NCBI RefSeq assembly: GCF_003473485.1
Contig: NC_053044.1
Coordinates: forward strand, 5,654,501 to 5,718,500
Source of the DNA: Medicago truncatula
Taxonomy: Eukaryota; Streptophyta; Magnoliopsida; Fabales; Fabaceae
Direction of reading: 5' to 3'
Length of the DNA: 64,000 nt
The translations under genes and the position numbers were made by a program. Below, one piece after another: positions 11,452 through 20,984 of this stretch. Each line of letters begins with the position of its first letter. Position 1 is the first letter of the stretch. The notes under the pieces were generated by a model that saw only the letters and a program-made list of their open reading frames with translations, made no database searches and had not been told where the DNA came from.

Positions 11452-13003
11452 TCAAGTTTCTGGTTCAGGAGCGGGAGGCCGCAGAAGTGGTTGGAGTGCT
11501 TTAACAACAATGCTCATATTGGGCCTAAAATCAGCTTCATCTTGCAAACACAGTGCTGCTATAGCTGCAACCTGCATAGACAATGATATTCATTGTTACA
11601 ACCAAGCTCAGAAAAGAAGATTCAACGATCATGAGGCTGCGCGTAAAGGGAGAGAGAGAGGGAGAGATACAGAAAAGAGTTACCTTAGCAGCTGCTACTG
11701 CGGGATATTCTCCTTCGAGTTTTGGGTCCACACATTCTTGCACTTTATCTTCACTTAATCTTGTGGTAGCCTACAAAAATATATATGTCATTGAAATATA
11801 TAGGGCAGGAAACCATTGGTAAATAATTGAAATAGAGCAAAGATGAGGCACAAGTTTAAGAAGGTAAACTGACCCATGTGACAAGATTTTGTTCTCCTCG
11901 AGGCAATGTATGATCAACGGGTTTCCTACCTGTAAGGAGCTCAAGAAGAATGACGGCAAAATCGTAAACATCACTTTTTTCAGTCAACTGCTCCATGGCA
12001 TTTCTGCAAAATTTGGCAACAAATCATAAGCTAAGAACCAATAAACAAAGTTTGTGTTTTCTACTTATCATATAATTTGGGATGGAGGGAGCAAAACACA
12101 GACAACAATAAACAGTCTAAGCATTTCGAGAGCGAAAAATTTCTAAATACACGTGACAGTCACATATTTATGAATTCTAATGAAAAAAATATACATATAG
12201 ATATATAAATACAAAGCTATAAAATTATGTAAGCTTACCTAAAGGGCCCCTTTGTATTAGAGAGGTTAAAATCAGCTACCTTAGCTTTGTAATCTTCAAA
12301 GATAAGCACATTACTTGACCTGATATCCTTGTGTATGATTGATGGTTGAACTTTCTCATGTAAATATTCCAATCCCCTTGCTGTATCGACTGCAATTCTT
12401 GCTCGCTGCATCCAATTAAGAGTTGGCCATGGTTGCGCCCCTTGAACTCCATTTTTACCTGTAATGGAAAGACATCAAAATCATCAACGGAACTTCTTAT
12501 ATGAAGTATAATTTAAGAATGGATATGATGCTACATACCGTGCAAAATGTCATGAAGAGAGCCCATAATAGCATACTCATATGCAAGTACACGAAGATTT
12601 TCTTCGACACAGTATCCATGTAACTCAACAAGATTTTCATTCTTCAATGTTGAGACCATGAAAACCTGAAATAGGAAACACTGAATGAGAAAGCTTGTAA
12701 ACTAAAAATAACCATGCAGGAAGTAAAATAGTTTGTTTAGTTGATAGAAGAAAAATGCCTGGGTTAGAAACTCGTCATTTGATTCGGGTTCAGTAGAAAC
12801 ATCAAGCTTTTTCAAAGCCACCGCCTTTCCATCGTTTAATGTTGCGTAATACACGCTCCCATACCGCCCTTCACCAATCCATGTGTTTGGTCCAAAATTG
12901 TCAGTTTTTTCCTTCAACTCGTCTAAGGATAATAATGTTGGAACTTCGATAGGTGATGGTTCAATTTGTGTTTCAGGTTCGACGGGAGCCAGCAACCTTG
13001 AGC
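11452..13003 (-). CDS. PTI1-like protein kinase, 5'-truncated and lacking its activation segment
   Basis: Exons on minus: 13003-12759, 12665-12539, 12458-12239, 12003-11874, 11770-11684, 11571-11452, in frame throughout (about 309 aa). PTI1 hallmarks: [40 protein letters not shown] with VALKK lysine, [60 protein letters not shown], ending [17 protein letters not shown]. Oddities: the first exon with the N-terminal Cys-rich segment is absent, and the first visible exon has an acceptor AG (13005-13004) and needs one upstream G. HRD reads HKD. The loop after DFNLSN jumps straight to [13 protein letters not shown], losing about 28 residues including the phosphorylation loop and APE. The first intron has a GC donor (12758-12757). 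It is probably a pseudokinase or decaying gene. It lies 83 bp downstream of the NQR2 stop on the same strand. Confidence 0.8.
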
Positions 13004-13085
13004 CTGAATTTCAACATTATATTTCATAAACGAATAGATTGAAATTCAAATCTTATTCCAACAAGGAAGTATAGTTGTTTCAAAT

Positions 13086-14839
13086 TTAACCTTGAAGCTG
13101 AAGGGTAAATTCCTTTAAGGACACAAGAACTTCCTTGAATCTATTCTTGATCTCTTCATCAACCAAGTCACCATCATCGTCAAATTTATCTGGATGCTTA
13201 AATACATCTAGATGGAACTCAGGTTTATTGATGAAATGAATATCAAGGAAAACCCCGATTTGGCGGAGATGATGTTGAGCTTTTCCTCCACCAAAGGCTC
13301 CTCCAACACTCACTATGGCAGCAGTTTTACCAGCCCATACATTTGGTGGTCTTGATCCCCAATCAAGTGCATTCTTTAGTGGAGCTACAACAAATACACA
13401 ATAGAACATGTTAGTAAACATAAGCCTATATGGTTTATGACTAATTTAATAACTAGTCTAGATTTGATTCAGAAAGGGAATGATTTGGTCATCTTTATAT
13501 ATATCAAGGATTACATACACATGATTAGAAGGCAAGCTAGACCATTTTGGATGGCAAAACCAATCCTCGTAAACACAACATTCGACCTATGAGACAAGAC
13601 ATTGCTACGCATGACCTTTTGAACTCTATGTAGAATGTCAACAATCTCTAGTGCTAGGAAGCCGAAAGTGTCAAAAGCAAATTGTATAAAAGCATGTTGA
13701 CTGTCAACGCAACGCACTTTCTCATGTTTGGCAATTTTGTTTGACGCAACTCTTAGGGCTTTCTGTCCTACCGTAAAAGCTCTAAATCCCTAATCCCACA
13801 AGTGGTGTAACCCAAATCAAGTCCACAGATGCATGTTTTTCTTCTACCCATTCATACACCGTAACATCCGCAAACCCAATTGAATTATTTTTATAGGTTT
13901 CTTCAACTAGAAGAAATCATATATCAGACATGTCTGATTATAAATGTAAATACCTCTTAGTCTTATGAATTTGTAAGTAATTAATAAGTAAGTAATTCTT
14001 AACATATAAAAAAATGTAATATCAAATTGATTTTGTCACTCATGAAAGAGTCCAATACCTTATGAAGCACGAATACGGATACAGACACGCCGACATTGTT
14101 AATAATTTGAGAAAATCACATAATTTAATGTAAAAACAAGTGTCGTATCGGTGTCGGACACGACACGTATCTCGGACTCACCTAATCCGAGGAGTGTCTG
14201 TGCTTCATATACCTTACTAATTTCTAAGAATTTTTAACTTGAACTAAAATCTTTCTTAATTCACTAAATTGTGAATGGCTGTTGTGTTCTTTAGTTTTAT
14301 AGATCAATTTACAACCCCTAAATTTAAGAACTAAATTGGTGATTTAATCCTTCAAATATATATCATAAGCAATGTAGTAAGCAGTATATATGTATATACC
14401 TGAGATGGAATAGTTATACTCAGGAGAAGCAAATAGAAAGCTATCAGCTCCAAGAATATAATCACGAAAATCTTCAACTTCAAGAGGAAAAGTCCCTTCT
14501 TCCTCAAGATCAGTGTTCAACAATGGCAAATTCGAAATATCAACGTACACGAATTCCATATCATCAACATCAACATCACCAAATATGTTCAGATGAATAG
14601 CTACCCATAAAAAATAAAAATAAAATAAGTTAAACCTTTAAATTCAATAACACATTAAATGTTTACCATTTGTGCTACACTTACTAGACAATAAAATGTA
14701 CTATATAATAAAATGTTAGTATTTAAAATATATATGTGTTGTAATAAAGAAGTAAATAACCATGACGAATGAGGCCAGTGTGAAAAGAGCCTTTTCGTAG
14801 AGAACCAGAGAGACAAGCAATCTTAATCACCCCTGTCAT
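13086..14839 (-). CDS. NAD(P)H:quinone oxidoreductase-like gene, copy 2 (NQR2)
   Basis: Exons on minus: 14839-14761, 14600-14400, 13384-13086 (stop TAA), phase-1 introns with GT-AG borders. Product about 192 aa. The FMN loop is SGSLRKGSFHTGLIR; exon 2 carries LPLLNTDLEEEGTFPLEVED and ASPEYNYSIS; exon 3 carries APLKNALDWGSRPP and GGAFGGGKAQHHLRQIG. Compared with copy 1, exon 2 has a three-codon Asp/Val-rich insertion (GDVDVDDM region), the C-terminus stops two residues early, and the usual ASRPP is GSRPP. Intron 2 is 1,015 bp against 91 bp in copy 1 because repeats were inserted. It is subfamily mate of copy 1 and probably still translatable. Confidence 0.88.
13515..13835 (-). pseudogene. retrotransposon reverse-transcriptase C-terminal fragment in NQR2 intron 2
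   Basis: Minus-strand frames read VDLIWVTPLVGLG, FTVGQKALRVASNKIAKHEK, and CVDSQHAFIQFAFDTFGFLA followed by RIGFAIQNGLA. I recognise this block from the C-terminus of RT-type proteins widely repeated in legume genomes. Frameshifts separate the first pieces. The rest of the intron also holds a GC-richer repeat with gtgtcggacacgacacg (14142-14167). Confidence 0.5.
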
Positions 14840-14904
14840 TATTTGTGATCAATACGTTGCTAGTGCAAATTGAAAATGAATGATTTGTTATTGAAAATAA
14901 TGTG

Positions 14905-14914
14905 TTTATATATA
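14905..14914 (-). promoter_or_regulatory. TATA box of NQR2
   Basis: Minus-strand TATATATAAA about 66 bp before the ATG, in sequence alignable with the NQR1 promoter (shared gatggtg-tcgtaaatatta and trace of caaattgg upstream). Confidence 0.6.
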
Positions 14915-15399
14915 GATGGTGATCGTAAATATTAGTATTATATTATGTGGGGTATGTAAATGGTAATATAATACACATATATATCATTTGTTGTGCCAGA
15001 TTATATGTTCCAAATTGGCTGTGCCAATTTTAAATTCCCCGGCTGCTATGGCAAAAGTACAGTGTTATTATTATTATTTTTTTAGAGAAATGATATTTCT
15101 ACAACCACTTTATTACTACATTTTGACAACTTTCTTTTTCATACTCACATTATCCCAACCCCGCCACCAATGTTATTATTTTTTTTTTCTTCTTATTTTT
15201 ATTGTTTTTGATCGATGAAAAGAGAGAAAAAAAATATAGTTTAAATATCACAACTGGTTTTATAAATTGAATTTCTAGTATTGAAACATCACTTTACGAA
15301 AGAAATTAAAAAAAACATCAATTTAGTAAAGGAGGAGAAGTTTTGACCGATAGGGATAAGATTTATTTTATTTTATTTTTGGAAAAAATTCATTGCTTT

Positions 15400-15990
15400 T
15401 TATTAACTATCAAATGTCAAATATATGACGGTACATTATCATAGACATGGAACTTAGCATAAGATTGGCTTCCTGTGCTAATTCATGAGCGACTCTATTA
15501 CCTTGCCCCCTATTGAACTCAACATGGCACTTTTAAAAATTATTAGCAAACAATTGTCTAAAAGCATGTATAATACAACCTAGTTCACTATTATCATCTA
15601 TGTTTGAGTTAATGTCTTGGAATGAGAGCAAAATCGACATTATCATATTGCAGATCCACCAACCATTTTAACATCGTATGAAGGCCAACAACCTCTCCCA
15701 CATCAACATCACAAAGGGGAGAGAAACAATCCGTGTTGGCGAGAACAAACTCACCCATATCATCTCAAAGAGAGATTTCGATACCCATCATATTCAAGGA
15801 AGAGGAGAATGGGGCATCAATAATATTACATTTATACTTGCCATGTATCGGTTTTGTCCATTCGGCCCCATTACTACTACTAGAGCCACTCTGGTGAGTA
15901 GAGGAGACAACTGCTCAATGTGACCTCACATCTTGTGATGCTCGCCAGTCATCTAAGAGGTGCTTAGCACGCTCAACAACCTACATGCTC
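15400..15990 (-). pseudogene. LINE RNase H-domain remnant
   Basis: Minus-strand frames read WTKPIHGKYKCNIDAPFSSS, VDVGEVVGLHTMLKWLVDLQ and FNRGQGNRVAHELAQEANL in the right order for the RNase H-like domain that closes plant LINE (L1-type) ORF2. Stops and frameshifts intervene. It runs antisense to the 17.4-18.06 kb LINE remnant, so they are separate insertions or rearranged. Confidence 0.65.
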
Positions 15991-16008
15991 GTTTCATTTT
16001 GCTGCTGC

Positions 16009-16652
16009 CAGTGGCGGAGCCAGAAATTTTGTCGAGCCTAGGCAAAATATTGCCCGTAAATAGATAGTCATAGATCGGAAAAAAAAAGACTCGTTATTTT
16101 GTCGATAAAAGTACAATTTAAAATAAGAGTGATGAAAAAGAATAATTTATAAATATATAATCTAATATGTTAAGGAGAATTTGGTTGTATTGGAAAGAGG
16201 ATTAGGGATATATGAGTTTCAAATCCATAATAAACTATGTCCAAATAATCCAAAACGTGAGAAGATTAGGGAAAAAAAAATTAGGGATATAGTTCTGGGT
16301 GAGTTATGAAAGAATTAAAAAGAAAATTAGGACCAAATCCATAAAAAAATTATGGATATAGTTTATTAAGTTAGGGATATTTGATCGATATGTCCCTAAA
16401 ATTATGCACATAGTTTAGTAGTTATGAAAGAATTAATAGGAAAAAAAATCAATTATAGATAAAATGTGAAGTTCTGGGTGTCAAACCCGCAACCTAAGCA
16501 ATGCAAAGCAAGCCGTCAACCGCTAGGACAAATTAGCATACGTGACATTTTTGTCACCATTTATATTTATTAACTATTTCATGTAAATTTATTGTGACAT
16601 AAAGAAGGTATGGGTCGAGCCCGTGCGCATGCCCAGGCTAGCTGGGTGCCAC
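16009..16652. repeat. dispersed repeat with gtggcggagcc head
   Basis: It starts cagtggcggagccagaaatt, a sequence common at the ends of plant interspersed repeats, and closes near gcgcatgcccaggctagct. Inside is a tRNA-like or box-B-like stretch (about 16470-16540). Class not determined. TIRs and target duplications are unclear. Confidence 0.35.
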
Positions 16653-16814
16653 AATTTCAAACTATGACCGTTTATTTGAATAATATATCAACACGGACCA
16701 GTTAATAAAAATATATTACAATGTATGGGTGATAAAATAATGACCTTATCTATACCAAAAAAAATTAAAATAATGATAAGATTATTAAACAAAAAATTGT
16801 AAACTGTAAAGCTA

Positions 16815-17025
16815 TATCAGTTAATTAAATATATGGTTTGTGTGACCATATTTTTTTAGCTGCGTGACCACTATTTAGAAGTTGAAAAATGTGGTCATAC
16901 AACTAAAATACATATGACCACTATTTTTCCACTTAGTTAACCAAATAAATTCTGAAAACATAATGGTTACACAACTAAAAAAATGTGGTCACACAGACCA
17001 TATATTCGATTAACTGAAATTTTTC
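16815..17025. mobile_element. foldback MITE
   Basis: The left arm tcagttaattaaatatatgg (about 16818 on) continues ttgtgtgacc and is repeated inverted near 16985-17022 (ggtcacacagaccatatatt and gattaactga). A second inner pair (gtgaccactatt / aatagtggtcat-like) suggests a nested palindrome. No open frame. Confidence 0.6.
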
Positions 17026-17357
17026 AGAGTCGTACAAAGGGGTGTACGCATTAGGGATGTCTACCTATCATTGCATTAAAATGAAGTGGCTTGTATATTT
17101 AGATATGGCAATGATGTAACGACATGTTTGAGATGCCACATTTTTAATAATGATGTGCATCAGTAGCTGAAAACACAATTTGGTGGAGGTGAAAAAATCA
17201 TAAAAGTTGTGAAACACAAGCCAAAAACACAACTTTCGAAATATGAGAATGAAAATGTAAAATGTTAACCGGTTTCTTTGGACACTAGTTAAGGAAATAA
17301 GTATAGTAAAGATTATTTTGTGACATGTAACGTGGGTAAGGTGTCTTTTTTGTATTA

Positions 17358-18060
17358 GGGTCTTGCTATTGGTGGTGACCCGCGACGTTTGAAGTTTAGG
17401 GAGTCGGTTCTAAATCGCATTAAATCTAGATTGTCCGGTTGGAAGAACCGTTTTCTGTCGTTTGGTAGTCGTTTGATTCTCCTTAAGTCTATCCTAACTT
17501 CGTCACCTATCTGTTTTCTCCTTCTTCAAAGCTTCGTCAGGTATAATCTTTTTTTTTTTTTTTGAGAAGGGACTGAGGAACATATGAAAATTTCTTGGAT
17601 TGGTTGAAAAAATAGTTGTTTATATAAGGAGCATGAAGGTTTGGGGGTTGGGCAGATGAGGGCGTTTAACATTGCTTTGTTAGGAAAATGGAGTAGGAGA
17701 ATGTTAGTTGATAGAAGAGGTTTATGGTATAGCGTATTTGTGGCTCGTTATGTTAAGGAGGTAGAGAGGTTGGAGGATAGGGGCCGGAGTGGTTCTTCGT
17801 GGTGGAGGGAGGTTGTGAAAAATCGTGATGGTAGAGGTGTTGATGGGTGCGGGTGGTTTGAGGAGAATATTGTGAGAAGGGCTGGTAATGATGTAGATAT
17901 TTTCTTCTGTACGGATCCGTTATTGGGAGATTCTCCCTTATGTCTGCGGTATAGCCGCCTTTTTGACTTAGTTGTGAATAAGTCGATTTCAGTGGCGGCA
18001 ATGTGTGATTTAGGTTGGGAGGAGGGCGGGGAGGTTTGGCAGGGGCGCCGTCAGTTAATT
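17358..18060 (+). pseudogene. LINE reverse-transcriptase remnant
   Basis: 17358-17540 reads GLAIGGDPRRLKFRESVLNR, then SRLSGWKNRFLSFGSRLILL, the conserved C-terminal part of plant L1-type RT. After a poly-T and a gap, 17641-18060 reads MRAFNIALLGKWSRRMLVDR, RGLWYSVFVARY and SSWWREVV, the region following RT (before the zinc-binding domain). It is truncated at both ends and stops exactly where homology to the NQR4 promoter begins. The G-rich codon use contrasts with the surrounding AT-rich DNA. Confidence 0.8.
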
Positions 18061-18291
18061 TAACGTCTGAAGTCTTTTTCCATTCGCATGCAACTTGTCT
18101 TTGCTAAATCCTTTTTCATGTCATCAGCACTACGTAATGCATAACATCACTTACAATCTTCATTTTAAAAGCCCCCAATCTCGAATTTAATTCGCTACTT
18201 TGAACCCACCATACAATAATGTACCTTGACCACATATACCCCACGCAGATCTAACCAATACATTAATTAATTCATCCGCACCATATTCATT

Positions 18292-18294
<3 letters not shown>
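18061..18294 (+). promoter_or_regulatory. NQR3 upstream region shared with NQR4
   Basis: This stretch aligns with 25,805-26,020 upstream of NQR4, sharing agtctttttccatt, tcagcactacgtaatgcata and ttttaaaagcccccaatc and ending tcatttgcat. The LINE remnant abuts its upstream edge. Confidence 0.75.

Positions 18295-18361
<67 letters not shown>
18295..18361. repeat. (AT)n microsatellite at the core promoter of NQR3
   Basis: About 67 bp of alternating AT begin right after tcatttgc, the place where NQR4 has ttatatttgtataaata (TATA box at 26030-26037). The repeat therefore replaces or expands the TATA region, about 105-172 bp before the ATG. Length polymorphism is likely. Confidence 0.9.
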
Positions 18362-18362
<1 letters not shown>

Positions 18363-18466
18363 TATACTCTTATCCATATACTACTATACTCTTATCTTGA
18401 AAATCACAACTCAATTCACAAATCACATCACATATACAACATTTGCCACATTGATTCACAAAAAAC

Positions 18467-20001
18467 ATGGCTGGGATAATTAAGGTTGCTGCACTTTCTG
18501 GTTCTCTCCGAAAAGCTTCTTACAACACTGGTCTCATCCGTTCTGGTTAGTTCCTACTTCTTATCACAAACAATTTTCTTTTTTTTCCATTAATGATACA
18601 TAATTTTTTTTTTAGGAAGTATTAATTATTTTTTATTATTGATTATTGATGATGGTAGCTATTGAGTTGAGCAAAAATGTGGAGGGTGTTCATATTGAAT
18701 ATGTTAATATTTCAAATCTACCATTGTTGAACACTGATCTTGAGAAAGAAGGGACTTATCCAGTTGAAGTTGAATCCTTTCGGAAAAAGATTCTTGGAGC
18801 TGATAGCTTTCTCTTTGCTTCTCCTGAAAATAATTATTCTGTTTCAGGTAGGTAAACATCATGTTCATGTAGGGTCTTATTGTCTTTTTCCTTTTTAACA
18901 TTTGATAATATCAAAGTGCTGTTTGATGTGTCATTATGTTCTTTTTCTTTTTTTTATTATTCCTTTTATATTTATAAAATGGTATTGTGATGTGTATGCT
19001 TTTTTGGCTTTTATCAGAACAAAAAATAATAGTGTATGATTAGTCCATTTTTAATATAATATAAGGAAAATGAATCTGAAAAATGAAATGTACTAGTCTA
19101 AAATTTAGAACAAAACATTTGACTTGTTAAATTTCTTCTACTTTTGTTGTTAGAAAGAGATATATGTCAAAATTTTGTCATGGTTATTATTGTCAAAACT
19201 TTGACAGCATTATTTACCATGTGCTTTCTAAGAGCACAAAATTGGGATCTCACTTTAAACAAAGTAAAATGTCTCAAATATGTTCACAAACAAATTGATG
19301 ATTAGTATTTTCCTAAAATAAATTTTCTTAACTTTCTAGAATCATTTACTCATTTTAGATAACTTTAATTCTTGTTCGTCATTGGTAAAACATATATAGG
19401 AAATTGTTTATTTCACTTATGAAATTGCTCAAAAACTATCCTATAGGCATTAGGCGGTTAATTTTGGCTTTTCTAGCGGCAGTCAAACTGTCATTGCACA
19501 CTTTTAAGATTGATTCAATCATTTTTTAAGTTGGTTTAAGAAGTGACTGAATCAATTTTAAAAGTTTTCAACAACAGTTACCTGTTGTTGGAAAAGTTCA
19601 ACGATTGCCGCTTGGGTAGTTTTTAACCAATTTCAAAAGGATCCAAACATATAAGCTTATCTTTTTCTAATCTATTGTTTTATGCATTTTCTTCAGCTCC
19701 ACTAAAGAATGCACTTGACTGGGCATCAAGATCACCAAATGTTTGGGCTGGTAAACCTGCGGCCATAGTGAGTGCTGGAGGAGGGCATGGTGGTGCAAAA
19801 TCACAATATCATCTCCGACAAATCGGAGTTTTCCTTGATCTTCATTTCATAAATAAACCCGAATTTTTCTTAAATGCTTTTCAGCCTCCAGCAAAATTTA
19901 ATAGTGATGGTGATTTGATTGATGAAGATGCTAAGAATAGGTTGTTGGCAATTCTGTTGTCCTTGAAGGCATTTACTCTGCAACTTCAAGGCAAAAATTG
20001 A
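18467..20001 (+). CDS. NAD(P)H:quinone oxidoreductase-like gene, copy 3 (NQR3)
   Basis: Exons 18467-18545, 18659-18847 and 19697-20001 (TGA), phase-1 introns, GT-AG, 190 aa. The start lies in aaaaacATGGCTGG, matching copy 4. FMN loop SGSLRKASYNTGLIRS; exon 2 LPLLNTDLEKEGTYPVEVES; exon 3 APLKNALDWASRSPNVWAG and GGGHGGAKSQYHLRQIG. The conserved SPEYN motif reads SPENN here, a change at a position kept as Tyr in the other three copies, so FMN or substrate binding may differ. Intron 2 is 849 bp against 82 bp in copy 4. Subfamily mate of copy 4, with an (AT)n promoter. Confidence 0.88.
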
Positions 20002-20984
20002 AACAACTGAGGTCCATAAGTCTTTAATTTGAAATAAAATATGTTTTGAATTTCACTCCATTCCTTTTAGAACGTCATATAGAAAGATTTTATATAAATT
20101 ATGTTTGATATTCAGTTACAAAATGTATTTGTTCTTTATTTACATGAAGTTTGTTAAAATTCTACCACCGGTGTTTAGTGCAAGTACCATATTTTGATCG
20201 GATGGTCCGACCAAAAGTATGATCGTACCGGAGACTTTTCCAACATATAATGTGTGTGAATTTATTTTTCTTTTTGAAGGAAATGTGTGTGAATGTTGTA
20301 AACACCAAGTTCAATTGTTAGATATTAGAAAGAAAAAAAACTTCGATTGCTAATCATAAAATTAAAAGTTTGTTAAAATTCCATGCAATTTGAAATAATA
20401 GTCTTGTCACATTATTCGTGTTGATATTACATTGGTCTTTGGCTTCCCCAACTATGAAGAGAATTCTTAATGCATAAATCAAGACAATCACTAGAGAATA
20501 TGCATAAATTGGTTCAGTTATAATGTGCCACGTATGCAAATCATCACAAAAGTGGGATCAGGGACTATTTTAAAAAATAAAAAATTTTGCAGGGATCAAA
20601 AACAAATTTTTTTTTTACAGGGACTAAAACCAAAACGAAGCATATTTGCAGGGACTAAAACCATATTTTAGCCTTGTCTAAATGGGTGATTGTTGTGGTT
20701 TGTATATATAAGTGCAATTTTTCTGTTGTTGGTGTCAGCAAGTAGTATTCACAAGCTTTGACTCATGGAAGAAACATTTGTGTCCCTCTCTTATATAACC
20801 AGAAAAACAAAGATCACATTGGCAATGTATAAGATCAAATTTGTAGAGTCAAACACCAAATATATGATTCATGTATTTATGTAGTATGTTAAAAACATTG
20901 TTATTTGTTTTCTAATTTACGAGTTATATATACTTTTGATTTTTTTTGTTTCTTGAAGTCATTTTGATGACGGTCATCTTAAAA
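20002..20984. other. intergenic, no gene recognised
   Basis: Contains the 3' flank of NQR3, alignable in part with that of NQR4 (gtttgttaaaattccatg, aataatagtcttgtcacatt). It also contains a degenerate repeat made of tgcagggactaaaacca phrases (about 20570-20680), a dispersed legume MITE-type motif. Confidence 0.5.

Noticed and set aside
17753..18001. Minus-strand 82-codon frame
   Set aside because: Shadow of the LINE remnant.
18291..18479. Poly Ile-Tyr open frame before NQR3
   Set aside because: Translation of the (AT)n microsatellite.
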